Positions 11,223 to 22,241 of a stretch of DNA of 64,000 bases are shown here, one piece after another. A program made the translations under genes and the position numbers. The stretch is from the NCBI RefSeq assembly GCF_001642575.1, contig NZ_LXNG01000013.1, positions 57,431 to 121,430 on the forward strand. The letters are read 5' to 3'. The stretch comes from Xanthomonas floridensis. GTDB lineage: Bacteria > Pseudomonadota > Gammaproteobacteria > Xanthomonadales > Xanthomonadaceae. Within the stretch, counting starts at the first letter, position 1; each line of letters begins with the position of its first letter. The notes below the pieces were generated by a model. The model was given only the letters and a program-made list of their open reading frames with translations, was not told where the DNA came from and made no database searches.

Positions 11223-12359
11223 TCACACCCCGGGACGCGCCGATGCGGTGGAGAACTCGCCGCAGATCTGCTCCAGCTGCGCACGACCGCGCAACAGCGC
11301 ATCCACGCAGCGCGGGTCGAACAGGCGGCCGCGCTGCGCATACAGATAGGCCAGTGCAGCGTCCATGGTCCACGCTTCCTTGTAGGGCCGCGGCGACAAC
11401 AGGGCGTCGAACACATCCGCCACTGCAACGATGCGCGCCTCCAGCGGAATCGCCTCGCCAACCAGGCCGTCGGGATAGCCGGTACCGTCGTAGCGCTCGT
11501 GATGGCGCAGCGCGATCAGCGCGCCCACCTGGATGAAACGGTTCTGGCTGCCGCTGAGCAACTCGTAGCCGATGCGCGGATGGCGCTTCATGATGCTCAT
11601 TTCGTCGTCGGTGAGCTTGCCCGGCTTGAGCAGCACCGAATCGGGAATGGCAATCTTGCCCATGTCGTGCAGCGGTGCGGCCATCTCGATGATGCGCACC
11701 TCTTCTTCAGACAGCCCTAGTTGCTCGGCGATCAGGCCGGCCACATGCGACATGCGCTCAAGGAACGCACTGGTGCCCGAATCGCGGTATTCGATGGCGC
11801 GTGCCAGCCGCGACAAGGTTTCGCGCTCGCGCTCCTCGACCTCGTTCATGCTGGCCAGCAGCCGCTGCTCCAGCGACAGCGCGCGTTGCTTGACGCTCTC
11901 GCTCTGCTGGCGCAGCTGCAACAGGTTGGCGCAGCGCGCGCGCAATTCGCGCGGGCGGATCGGCTTGACCAGGAAATCGATCACTCCGGCTTCCAGCGCG
12001 GCCTGCCGGATCGGCTCATCGCCGACGATGGTGATCAGGATGATCGGGATGTCGCGGTGGCTGGGCAGCCGGCGCAGGCGCCGCGCGAACTCCAGGCCAT
12101 CCATGCCAGGCATGCGGTAGTCGAGCAGCAACAGGTCCACGCGCCCGGCCTCGCACCAGGCCAGCGCATCCAGCGGGTCGCCGAAGTCATAGACCTTCAG
12201 TTCCGGCGCGATGTCCTCGATGACATGGCGCAGCATCGTCCGCGCGGACATCTGGTCATCGACAATGACGATGTTCAATCCCAGATCCGCCTTTTCCGCC
12301 CAGCTTCCCCATGTATCCGCCGACACCACGCCGTGCGGACTCCCTGAAACATCCTGCAT
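11223..12359 (-). CDS. rpfG: Response regulator, HD-GYP cyclic di-GMP phosphodiesterase (RpfG)
   Basis: Protein of 378 residues. The receiver domain (residues 28-150) has Asp80 in LLLDYRMPGMDG. The HD-GYP domain has His231-Asp232 in APLHDMGKIAIPD and the loop HHERYDGTGYP (286-296). Once phosphorylated by RpfC it degrades cyclic di-GMP, switching on extracellular enzymes and biofilm dispersal. The ATG at 12359 has GAGGAG 8 nt upstream and gives the standard family length. rpfH follows after 1 nt and rpfC overlaps rpfH. Confidence 0.97.
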   Translation of the reverse strand: MQDVSGSPHGVVSADTWGSWAEKADLGLNIVIVDDQMSARTMLRHVIEDIAPELKVYDFGDPLDALAWCEAGRVDLLLLDYRMPGMDGLEFARRLRRLPSHRDIPIILITIVGDEPIRQAALEAGVIDFLVKPIRPRELRARCANLLQLRQQSESVKQRALSLEQRLLASMNEVEERERETLSRLARAIEYRDSGTSAFLERMSHVAGLIAEQLGLSEEEVRIIEMAAPLHDMGKIAIPDSVLLKPGKLTDDEMSIMKRHPRIGYELLSGSQNRFIQVGALIALRHHERYDGTGYPDGLVGEAIPLEARIVAVADVFDALLSPRPYKEAWTMDAALAYLYAQRGRLFDPRCVDALLRGRAQLEQICGEFSTASARPGV

Positions 12360-12499
12360 AGCCGTTGCTCCTCTATCTCGAGAACGGAAAAGCGATGACG
12401 TCGACCCCTGTGTCGACTCCCCCGGACGATACGCTGTCCGGGGCTCTGCCCTAGCATATGCAGTATCTGTGCCGTCGGCACGCGGTTCGCACAAAAAAG

Positions 12500-14017
<1,518 letters not shown>

Positions 14018-14154
14018 GGCGGGAATCGGTCTGCAATAGGTCGGGCGGTGCCCGGTGGGGAGTGAGCAACCGGCAGCGCCGGCACTCTCTTTTACGTTGG
14101 AGGTGTGAAGAACGCACGCTGTCGCCGGATCGCCCGGGGCTGCGTGCATTGCCG

Positions 14155-14180
14155 CCGCTGCGATGCAGGCACCGCAGCGG
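14155..14180 (-). terminator. Hairpin downstream of prfB
   Basis: An 8-bp perfect stem (CCGCTGCG / CGCAGCGG) with a 10-nt loop lies 44 bp beyond the prfB stop and upstream of lysS. No T-run follows, so termination is only a possibility. Confidence 0.4.
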
Positions 14181-14223
14181 TGCGCCAGGATGCCGTCTCC
14201 GCGACGGCTGCGTGGCGCGGCGG

Positions 14224-15349
14224 TCAGGCGTCCAGGCGTTTGGAGCCTGCTGCCAGACCGGCTTTCAGGCTGGCCTCGACGAATTCGTCCAAGTCGCCGT
14301 CCAGCACTTTCTGCGTGTCGCTGCGTTCGACGCCGGTGCGCAGATCCTTGATGCGGCTCTGGTCGAGCACGTAGTTGCGGATCTGGCTGCCCCAGCCGAT
14401 GTCGGACTTGGTGGCTTCCAGCGCGTCGCGCTCGACGTTGCGCTTCTGCACTTCCAGCTCGTACAACTTGGCGGCCAGCATCTTCATCGCGTTGTCGCGG
14501 TTCTGGTGCTGGCTGCGACCGGTCTGGCAGGCCACCACCGTATTGGTCGGGATATGCGTAATACGCACCGCCGATTCGGTCTTGTTGACGTGCTGACCAC
14601 CGGCGCCGGACGAGCGATACACGTCGGTGCGCAGGTCGGCCGGGTTGATGTCGATCTCGATGTTGTCATCCACTTCCGGCGACACGAACACCGAGGTGAA
14701 GCTGGTATGCCGGCGGTTGTCCGAGTCGAACGGCGACTTGCGCACCAGCCGGTGCACGCCGATCTCGGTCTTCAACCAGCCATAGGCGTACTCGCCCTCG
14801 ATGCGCACCGTGGCCGACTTGATGCCCGCGACTTCGCCGCCGGAGACTTCCATCAGCTCGGTTTTCCAGCCGCGCGACTCGGCCCAGCGCAGGTACATGC
14901 GCAACAGGATTTCGGCCCAGTCCTGCGCCTCGGTACCACCGGCGCCGGCCTGGATGTCGACGAACGCATTGGCGCCGTCCATCTGCCCGGAGAACATGCG
15001 CTGGAATTCCAGCTTCTCCACATGCGCCTGGTACTTGTCCAGATCGGCGATCACCGCCACCGCGGTGTCTTCGTCCTGCTCGCTGTCGGCCAGCTCCAGC
15101 AGATCGCCGGCATCGGCCAGGCCGGCCAGCACATCGGCAATGCCGATGACGGTTTTCTCGAGCATCGACCGTTCACGCCCCAGGGCCTGGGCACGCTCGG
15201 CGTCGTTCCACACGTCCGGGCTCTCAAGCTCCCGGCTGACTTCCTCTAGACGCTCCTTCTTGGCGTCGTAGTCAAAGATACCCCCTGAGCGAGAGCACGC
15301 GATCGTTGAGATCGGTGATGCGCTGGCGGATCGGATTGGTTTCGATCAT
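14224..15349 (-). CDS. prfB: Peptide chain release factor 2, with programmed +1 frameshift
   Basis: Release factor 2, reading UGA and UAA, total 374 residues from two frames. Codons 1-25 ([20 protein letters not shown]... ending RGYL) run from 15349 to the TGA at 15272-15274. Ribosomes shift +1 at CTT-TGA-C and continue as [13 protein letters not shown] to 14224. The stimulatory AGGGGG lies just before TATCTTTGAC. The body has the GGQ motif ([18 protein letters not shown]) and the SPF tripeptide (RKSPFDSD), which recognises UGA. The frameshift autoregulates RF2 level and is not a defect. Confidence 0.97.
15271..15286 (-). promoter_or_regulatory. prfB programmed frameshift site
   Basis: On the minus strand AGGGGGTATCTTTGAC: an internal Shine-Dalgarno-like AGGGGG, 3 nt, then the slippery CTT before the in-frame TGA and a C. 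This is the classic RF2 autoregulatory signal. Confidence 0.97.
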
Positions 15350-15629
15350 GACGAATTTCCGGCAAACAAGCTGGCTAGTTTAGCAAGCGGGCCGCATGCG
15401 CGGAACGCAGCAGTGGCCAGCGTGCGCGCCGCGGCCCGGCACCATCCCATTGACTCACCCGCGACGTCCAACCCTCATCCAACGCGCATCGGCTGCCTCG
15501 CTGAGAGAGGCCATGCCCGCCGCTTGGTGTCGCCAGCACAAACAACAGGACACGCCGCCGGCGCCTCACTCCCGTACGACTCCGGCTATGCCCGTCAGAC
15601 AACGGCACCGCCACTCGCGGGCGCCTGCG

Positions 15630-16544
15630 TCAGACCGTCGCCACGTCCGGCCTGGGCGTGCCGGCCACCTGCCCGGCCCGCGCCCTTAGGCCGGCCAGAT
15701 GGCTGCGACTGCAGGGCAGCACCGTGGCGTCGCGCAGGTGTACGCGCGCGTCGCCGGAATCGGCCGGTTCGATCGCCTGCACCTGGCCCAGATTGACCAG
15801 ATAGCTGCGATGGATCCGTACGAAGACGGACGCATCCAGCCTGGCCTCGATCGCCGCCATGGTGCTGCGCAAGGGATAATCGTGACCGCGGACGCGCAGG
15901 TTGACGTAGTTGCCGGAGGCCTGGATCCATTCGATGTCGGCAGTGGCCACCAGGAAATCGCGGCCGAGCTTGCGCACCAGAAAGCGTTCCGGGCGATCCA
16001 GTGGCTCCACGGGCGGCCCCTCGTCCGGCGCGGCGAGCAAATGTGCCTCGCCCTGACGCCGCCGCGCATACCAGCCCAGCGCATGCTGCACCGCTACCAG
16101 CAGCGCAAAGGTGCGCAGGTCCTTGGATAGCTCGTACACCCACTGCAGCCAGCCGCCAAAATCGTAGTGCGCGCCAGCCAAGACGTAGACCAGCTTGCGC
16201 AACAGCACCATGCCGGCGACGTGCGCCAGCCACCACCCCAGGGCGGCGGCCAGGTACAGCGGCACACGTCGCAGCCAGGCATCGGCATGCAGCGGCCAGC
16301 GCGCGCACAGCCACACCACCACCGGCAGCAGCAACAGCGCGGCGGTGGCGCTGCTCAGCTCCCAGCACAGCACCTGCCACAGCACGATCGGCTGGCCGTC
16401 GCGGCGCGCGGCCAGGCAGGCGGTCCAGACGTTGCCCAGCGCACTCAGGTAAAACACCAGCGACCAGATCACGACGGCCCAGCGCGTGGCGGCACGTCCG
16501 GCCCCGTCCCGGGCGATTGGCGGGCGCGACCCGGTCGATTCCAT
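15630..16544 (-). CDS. rpfD: LytTR-type membrane regulator (RpfD)
   Basis: Protein of 304 residues with four hydrophobic segments (about 23-45, 54-82, 93-115 and 145-160). A C-terminal LytTR DNA-binding domain spans about 185-290: FLVRKLGRDFLVATADIEWIQASGNYVNLRV, then FVRIHRSYLVNLGQVQAI. Membrane-tethered LytTR proteins usually bind direct repeats at promoters. Position after prfB in the rpf cluster matches RpfD of X. campestris. It is divergent from the acyltransferase gene with 192 bp between starts. Confidence 0.9.
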   Translation of the reverse strand: MESTGSRPPIARDGAGRAATRWAVVIWSLVFYLSALGNVWTACLAARRDGQPIVLWQVLCWELSSATAALLLLPVVVWLCARWPLHADAWLRRVPLYLAAALGWWLAHVAGMVLLRKLVYVLAGAHYDFGGWLQWVYELSKDLRTFALLVAVQHALGWYARRRQGEAHLLAAPDEGPPVEPLDRPERFLVRKLGRDFLVATADIEWIQASGNYVNLRVRGHDYPLRSTMAAIEARLDASVFVRIHRSYLVNLGQVQAIEPADSGDARVHLRDATVLPCSRSHLAGLRARAGQVAGTPRPDVATV

Positions 16545-16736
16545 TGCACACGTCCGCAGTTATCAGGTGCCGATCATAGAGGCCCGCGCAGCAAGGCGAA
16601 ACCGCCACCCCGGCTGTCCCCATTCGTCCCTGGGTGGGCGCAACTGGTCACTGCGAGCGGTGGTTTCCACCCCTGGCCCCACCTGCGGCAAGGGCTGGCG
16701 GGCAGGATGCGTCCACTCCTCCAGCAACCGCCGACC

Positions 16737-17948
16737 ATGACCGAGCGCCGCCACGATATCGATGCCCTGCGCGTCTTCGCCTTTGCCCTGCTGATCCTCT
16801 ATCACGTGGGCATGGCCTACGTGGCCGGCTGGGACTTCCATTTAAAGAGTGCCTACACCACCGACTGGCTGCAGCCGCCGATGATTGCGCTCAACCGCTG
16901 GCGGATGCCGCTGCTGTTCATGATCTCCGGCATCGCGATCGGCCTGGCGCGTGCCGAACGTGCGCCCTGGCAGTTCGCCTGGCGGCGCTGTGGGCGCTTG
17001 CTGCCGCCGCTGCTGTTCGGCATGTTCGTGGTGGTGTCGGTGCAGGCTTACTGCCAGGGCGTGAGCAACGGCAAGGTGGTCCCCGGCTTTGGCAGCTTCC
17101 TGCTGCGCTACTGGCAGGTACAGCCGTGGCCGGCCGGCAGCTTCGATGGCTGGGAACATGGCATCACCTGGAACCACCTGTGGTACCTGGCCTATCTGCT
17201 GCCCTACACCTTGGTGTTGATGGCGATGATTGCACTGCGCCGCGCCTTGCCGGTCACCCTGCCGCAGCTGCCCGCCTCCATTGCGGCCCCTGCCCTGCTG
17301 CTGGTGCCGATCGTGTGGGAAGCCTTCTGTGTGCTGTGGGTGCTGCCACGTCATCCACCGAGCCATGCCCTGGTCGGCGACTGGTTCGTGCATGCCGAAT
17401 CGTTCCCGCTGTTCGTGCTTGGGTATGTGCTGGCCCACACCAGCCGGTTCTGGACCTGGGTGGTGCAGTTGCGCTGGCCGACGCTGGTTGCCGCGCTGCT
17501 GGCGATCGCCACCGAGCTGAGCATTCGTCACCTGGGCCGTACCCTGGAGACGGCCCAGCTCAGCGCGATGCTGGCCAGCGTGCGCTGGGATGTGATCGAA
17601 CGGCTGGCGCGCGCAGCCTATACCTGGCTGGCCTTGCTGGCGCTGCTGGGCTGGGCGCGGCATCGTCTGAACCGCCCGTTCGCCTGGCTGCCGTACTGCA
17701 CCCAGGCAGTGTTTCCCTGGTACATCCTGCACCAGAGCCTGATCATCCTGGCGCTGTACTGGCTGGCACCGCTGCAGTTGGGCCCCTGGCTGGAGCCGGC
17801 GCTGGTCCTGCTTGCCACCGTGGCGGGTTGCCTGCTGTTGCACGAGTACCTGATCCGCCGCGTGCGCTGGTTGCGGCCGTTGTTCGGCATGCCGATGCGC
17901 GCGCCGGAGACCCGCATGCGCCAGACCACACCAGCGATGACGGTGTAA
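16737..17948 (+). CDS. Membrane acyltransferase, acyltransferase-3/OpgC-like
   Basis: Protein of 403 residues, starting TERRHDIDALRVFAFALLILYHVGM, the acyltransferase-3 signature with its conserved His in the first helix. About ten membrane helices follow, with the second motif WRMPLLFMISGIAIGLA. Such proteins O-acylate glycans or lipids at the inner membrane; OpgC, which succinylates periplasmic glucans, is a member. Acceptor and acyl donor cannot be read. Start is at the ATG closest to the conserved motif; an in-frame ATG at 16707 would add 10 residues. Confidence 0.8.
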   Translation: MTERRHDIDALRVFAFALLILYHVGMAYVAGWDFHLKSAYTTDWLQPPMIALNRWRMPLLFMISGIAIGLARAERAPWQFAWRRCGRLLPPLLFGMFVVVSVQAYCQGVSNGKVVPGFGSFLLRYWQVQPWPAGSFDGWEHGITWNHLWYLAYLLPYTLVLMAMIALRRALPVTLPQLPASIAAPALLLVPIVWEAFCVLWVLPRHPPSHALVGDWFVHAESFPLFVLGYVLAHTSRFWTWVVQLRWPTLVAALLAIATELSIRHLGRTLETAQLSAMLASVRWDVIERLARAAYTWLALLALLGWARHRLNRPFAWLPYCTQAVFPWYILHQSLIILALYWLAPLQLGPWLEPALVLLATVAGCLLLHEYLIRRVRWLRPLFGMPMRAPETRMRQTTPAMTV

Positions 17949-18221
17949 TGGCGCGCGGTCCTGTCCTGCGTGGTCGTGCAGACACGTTGGCGTGCGCGAC
18001 ACCGCATGGCAGCGGCCTCGAGGCGATGGGGAACACGCATCGACGACCATGTGTAGGCGTGCGGCACCCGAATCGAGTGTCAGCACTGCCTGCATCCAGC
18101 CCGGCTGCAGGCGATCTGCTCCCACACGATGAATGGTGTTCACCGCCTGTCACCGGCCTGGCTGGACGCATGGCGGAGGGCACCGCAAGATGCCGGCCCG
18201 ACCTGCGTTGAAGGAACCACA

Positions 18222-19259
18222 ATGCGTCCCGCCCTGCTTGCTGCAGCACTGCTGCTCAGCCCCGCGTTCGTCCATGCCGCACCGGCCACCAGCGTCGACT
18301 TCACCCATGACGATTGGACCATCGCCTGCGACAACACCCGTACCTGCCGAGCCGCCGGGTATCAGCCGGACGAAGGCGAGCATTTGCCGGTGTCGGTGCT
18401 AATCACCCGCAAGGCCGGTGCCGGTGAGGCGGCCACTGCGGAGCTGATGCTGGGCCAGTATGACGAGGTCAAGCTGCCGGCGTCGCTCAGCCTGCAGATC
18501 GATCAGCGCAACCTGGGCAAGCTGGCGCTGGATGGGAACAGCGGCACCGCGTCGCTGAGCAGCACCCAGGTCGCCGCACTGCTGGCCGCCCTGCCGCGCA
18601 GCAGCACGATCGTCGCACTCGGCAACGATGGCCGCCGCTGGCAGCTGTCCGACAAGGGCGCGTCGGCGGTGCTGTTGAAGATGGATGAGTTCCAGGGTCG
18701 GCTCGGTACGCGCGGCGCGCTGGTGCGCAAGGGCGACCGCGACGAATCCGCTGTGCTGCCGCCATTGCCGGTGCCGCAGGTCCGCCAGGCCAGGCTCGTC
18801 GCAGCGCAGCCAGGCGATGCACGCCTGGGCACGTTGCCGGCGCTGTATCAGGCGCTGCGTGCCACGCTTCCTGCCGATGAGCAGTGCAAGGGACTCGACA
18901 CCAGCGAAGCCTCCGAACCGCTGACCATCACCCGCCTGAGCAGCGACAAGCTGCTGGTCTCCACCGACTGCTGGATGGGCGCCTACAACGTCGGCACCGG
19001 CTTCTGGGTGGTCAACGCGCGTGCGCCGTTTGCACCGACGTTGATCACCACGCATGCCAGCGATCTGGATGGCTCCTCCATCCTGTCCTCGCAAAAGGGC
19101 CGCGGCCTGGGAGATTGCTACAGCGAGGAACGCTGGACCTGGGACGGCCGTCGCTTCGTGCAGACCTCCAAATCCACCTCGGGGCTGTGCCGGTTGGTCG
19201 CCGCCGGCGGCGCGTGGGAGCTGCCGACCCTGGTCACCGAGGTCAAGCAGTCGCCTTGA
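18222..19259 (+). CDS. DUF1176-family periplasmic protein
   Basis: Protein of 345 residues with a signal peptide (MRPALLAAALLLSPAFVHA, cleavage near 19/20). The mature part resembles DUF1176: FTHDDWTIACDNTRTCRAAGYQP at the N-terminus and ERWTWDGRRFVQTSKSTSGLCR near the end, with four or five cysteines likely to form disulphides. The function of this family is not established. The start is supported by GAAGGA 7 nt upstream. It is convergent with recJ across a long repeat array. Confidence 0.8.
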   Translation: MRPALLAAALLLSPAFVHAAPATSVDFTHDDWTIACDNTRTCRAAGYQPDEGEHLPVSVLITRKAGAGEAATAELMLGQYDEVKLPASLSLQIDQRNLGKLALDGNSGTASLSSTQVAALLAALPRSSTIVALGNDGRRWQLSDKGASAVLLKMDEFQGRLGTRGALVRKGDRDESAVLPPLPVPQVRQARLVAAQPGDARLGTLPALYQALRATLPADEQCKGLDTSEASEPLTITRLSSDKLLVSTDCWMGAYNVGTGFWVVNARAPFAPTLITTHASDLDGSSILSSQKGRGLGDCYSEERWTWDGRRFVQTSKSTSGLCRLVAAGGAWELPTLVTEVKQSP

Positions 19260-19320
19260 TTGAAGCGAACACGCTGCATGCCTGCGCTGTCTTGCGCGAG
19301 GACCAATGGCGATGATCACA

Positions 19321-20440
19321 CCCTCGCGCTTTTCGCGTTTGCTGCTGGGCCCTTGCCCGCCCACCGCCGCGGGATACGCTGCAAGTACGTCCTTGTAAGC
19401 TCCTTGGCGGCATCCATGCCGCCAAGGGTCCCGCGACGGTGAGCGGGCAAGGACCGGTCGAGATGGTCGGCGCGCAGGGCTTTCAATAAAGCAAGCACCG
19501 TTGTCCTCGTTCTCCAACAGCAACCAGCCAACTATCTAGGGGCGGTGCCCTCGCCGATTGCGGGACCGTTGGCGGCATGGATGCTGCCATCGAGCCTCCA
19601 CGGACGGATTCACGGCGTGTGCCGTGAGCGGTGAGGGCATCGCATCCTCGGGCTTTTCGCATTTGCTGCTGGGCCCTTGCCCGCCCACCATCGCGGGACA
19701 CGCTGCAAGGACGTCCTTGTAAGCTCCGTGGCGGCATCCATGCCGCCAAGGGTCCCGCGACGGTGAGGGGGCAAGGACCGGTCGAGATGGTCGGCGCGCA
19801 GGGCTTTCAATAAAGCAAGCACCGTTGTCCTCGTTCTCCAACACCAACCAGCCAACTATCTAGGGGCGGTGCCCTCGCCGATTGCGGGACCGTTGGCGGC
19901 ATGGATGCCGCCACCGAGCCTCCACGGACGGATTCACGGCGTGTCCCGCGAGCGGTGAGGGCATCGCACCCTCGGGCTTTTCGCATTTGCTGCCGAGCCC
20001 TTGCCCGCCCACCATCGCGGGACACGCTGCAAGTACGTCCTTGTAAGCTCCGTGGCGGCATCCATGCCGCCAAGGGTCCCGCGACGGTGAGCGGGCAAGG
20101 ACCGGTCGAGATGGTCGGCACGCAGGGCTTTCAATAAAGCAAGCAGCGTTGTCCTCGCTCTCCAACAGCAACCAGCCAACTATCTAGGGCGGTGCCCTCG
20201 CCGATTGCGGGACCGTTGGCGGCATGGATGCCGCCATCGAGCCTCCACGGACGGATTCACGGCGTGTCCCGCAAGCGGGTAGGGCATCGCACACCCGACG
20301 CTTCGCATTTGCTGCTGGCCCTTGCCCGCCTACCGCCGCGGGACACGCTGCAAGGACGTCCTTGTAAGCTCCGTGGCGGCATCCATGCCGCCAAGGGTCC
20401 CGCGACGGTGAGCGGGCAAGGGCCGGTCGAGGTGGTCGGC
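19321..20440. repeat. Array of seven alternating cloverleaf-like palindromic repeats
   Basis: Two related modules alternate. Type A (102 bp each) lies at 19351-19452, 19675-19776, 19999-20100 and 20320-20421. Type B (94 bp each) lies at 19546-19639, 19870-19963 and 20193-20286. A begins CCTTGCCCGC and ends GCGGGCAAGG, a near-perfect 25-bp outer stem. Inside are two smaller palindromes, AAGGACGTCCTT and GGCGGCATCCATGCCGCC. B is a diverged copy in the opposite orientation with its own outer and inner stems. The period is 324, 324 and 321 bp. The spacer holds another hairpin, GCTTTCAATAAAGC. It lies between convergent genes; small open frames here are by-products. Confidence 0.92.
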
Positions 20441-20501
20441 TTGTCAGGGCAAACGATACTGATTGCGGTGCCTGGATGACGACGCGCGCGAAGCCCTCAG
20501 A

Positions 20502-22241
20502 TCAACCCGTGCCCGTTGCCGGCTCGCAATGCTCGACGATCAATTGCACTGCCGTGCCGCCGCGATAGTCATCACTGACCAGCCGATAGGCCAGCCGCAC
20601 CATGCGCGCCGGCTCGCTGCCGTGCCAGCCGTTGAAATGGATGGCATTGAGCGGCTCGGCACGGCCGGCGCAGCGCAGCGTCAGCTTGAGGTGACGCTCC
20701 TTGAGCACGCGGTATTGCAGCACTTCGAACTGCCCGTCGAACAACGGCTCCGGAAAGCCCTGCCCCCACGGACCGGCCACACGCAGCGCTTCGGCATGCA
20801 CGTGATCGAGTTCGTGCGCGGCCAGTTCGCCATCGCTATGCAGTTCGGCATGCAACAGCGAGGCATCCACCATCGTCTGTACCTGCGATCGAAACGCCTG
20901 CTCGAAGGTCGGCAACGCGGCAAGTTCGATGCTCAGCCCGGCGGCCATCGCATGGCCGCCGAACTTCTGGATGACGCCGGGATGCCGGGCATCCACCGCT
21001 GCCAGCACATCGCGGATATGCAGGCCCGGAATCGAGCGCGCCGAACCGCGCAACTGGCTGCTGCCCGGCTCGGCCGGGGCCAACGCGATCACCGGGCGAT
21101 GCAGCCGGTCCTTCAATTTGGAGGCGACCAGACCGATCACCCCGGGATGCCAGTCGGGATCGAACAGGCAGGCGGCGATCGGCAAGGCGCCGTCGGCGTC
21201 CAGCACCACCTTGGTCACCGCCTGCTCGGCATCGTCGGTCATCAACTGCTGCACCGCGCGGCGTTCGGCGTTGATTTCTTCCAGGGTGCCTGCGATCTCG
21301 CGTGCGCGGTTCCAGTCTTCGCTGAGCAGTAGTTCAATGCCCAGCGCCATGTCTTCGAGACGGCCAGCCGCATTCAAGCGTGGGCCGAGCGCGAACCCGA
21401 TATCGCTGGCGCTCAATCGCGCCACGTCGCGGCCACTGGCGTCGATCAAGGCGCGCAGGCCGATGCAGCCGCGCCCCTCGCGCAGCCGACGCAGGCCGGC
21501 CGATACCAGCGCACGATTATTGGTATCCAGCGGCACCAGATCGGCCACCGTGCCCACCGCCACCAGATCCAGCAAGACCGACAGATCCGGCTCGCTGCGG
21601 CCGGCAAACGCGCCACGCCCACGCAGCACACTGCGCAAGGCCAGCAGCACGTAAAAGATCACGCCCACGCCGGCCAGGGATTTGCTGGGGAAATCGTCAA
21701 CCGCCAGGTTCGGATCCACGATCGCATCGGCCGGCGGTAGCACCTCGCCCGGCAGATGATGGTCGGTGACCAACACCGTCCAGCCGCGCGCCTTGGCCGC
21801 AGCCACGCCGGCATGGCAGGCGATGCCGTGATCGACGGTGACCAATACATCCGGCTGCAACACAGCCAGCTCATCCACCAGCGCCGGCGACAGGCCGTAG
21901 CCATGCACCATGCGATTGGGCACGGCGTGATGCACGTCCAGCGCGCCAAGCATGCGCAGGCCGCGCACGCCCACGGCGCAGGCGGTAGCGCCATCGCAAT
22001 CGAAATCGCCCACCACCAGGATGCGTCGTTGCTGGGCGATGGCATCGGCCAACAGGTTGGCGGCCACGTCGCTGTTATGCAGCAGCTCCGGCGAGAGCAA
22101 CTGCCCCAGTCGCGGCTGCGCGCCTTGCGCGTCGATCACGCCGCGTGCGGCATAGATGCGGCGCAACAGCGGCAACATGGCATCGGGCCAACTTCCGGCC
22201 TGCCCCGCAGGGCGCCGGACAATCCGTGGACTGCCCGTCAT
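20502..22241 (-). CDS. recJ: Single-stranded-DNA exonuclease RecJ
   Basis: 5'-3' single-strand exonuclease of 579 residues used in recombination and mismatch repair. DHH phosphoesterase motifs are visible: VVGDFDCDGATACAVG (motif I, near residue 78), VTVDHGIACH, VTDHHLPGE (motif III) and DPN. The C-terminal DHHA1 region contains GGHAMAAGLS. The ATG overlaps the rpfE stop (ATGA), making it the last gene of the carA-recJ operon. Start MTGSPRIVRRP gives the usual length. Confidence 0.95.
   Translation of the reverse strand: MTGSPRIVRRPAGQAGSWPDAMLPLLRRIYAARGVIDAQGAQPRLGQLLSPELLHNSDVAANLLADAIAQQRRILVVGDFDCDGATACAVGVRGLRMLGALDVHHAVPNRMVHGYGLSPALVDELAVLQPDVLVTVDHGIACHAGVAAAKARGWTVLVTDHHLPGEVLPPADAIVDPNLAVDDFPSKSLAGVGVIFYVLLALRSVLRGRGAFAGRSEPDLSVLLDLVAVGTVADLVPLDTNNRALVSAGLRRLREGRGCIGLRALIDASGRDVARLSASDIGFALGPRLNAAGRLEDMALGIELLLSEDWNRAREIAGTLEEINAERRAVQQLMTDDAEQAVTKVVLDADGALPIAACLFDPDWHPGVIGLVASKLKDRLHRPVIALAPAEPGSSQLRGSARSIPGLHIRDVLAAVDARHPGVIQKFGGHAMAAGLSIELAALPTFEQAFRSQVQTMVDASLLHAELHSDGELAAHELDHVHAEALRVAGPWGQGFPEPLFDGQFEVLQYRVLKERHLKLTLRCAGRAEPLNAIHFNGWHGSEPARMVRLAYRLVSDDYRGGTAVQLIVEHCEPATGTG

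Noticed and set aside
15213..15349. prfB as a pseudogene or shorter gene starting at an internal Met
   Set aside because: The canonical frameshift signal and the family-typical N-terminus explain the two frames.
19236..20480. Numerous 60-105 residue frames in the palindromic array, repeated several times
   Set aside because: They are translations of the repeat modules on both strands; similar small predicted proteins in this genus may be the same artefact.
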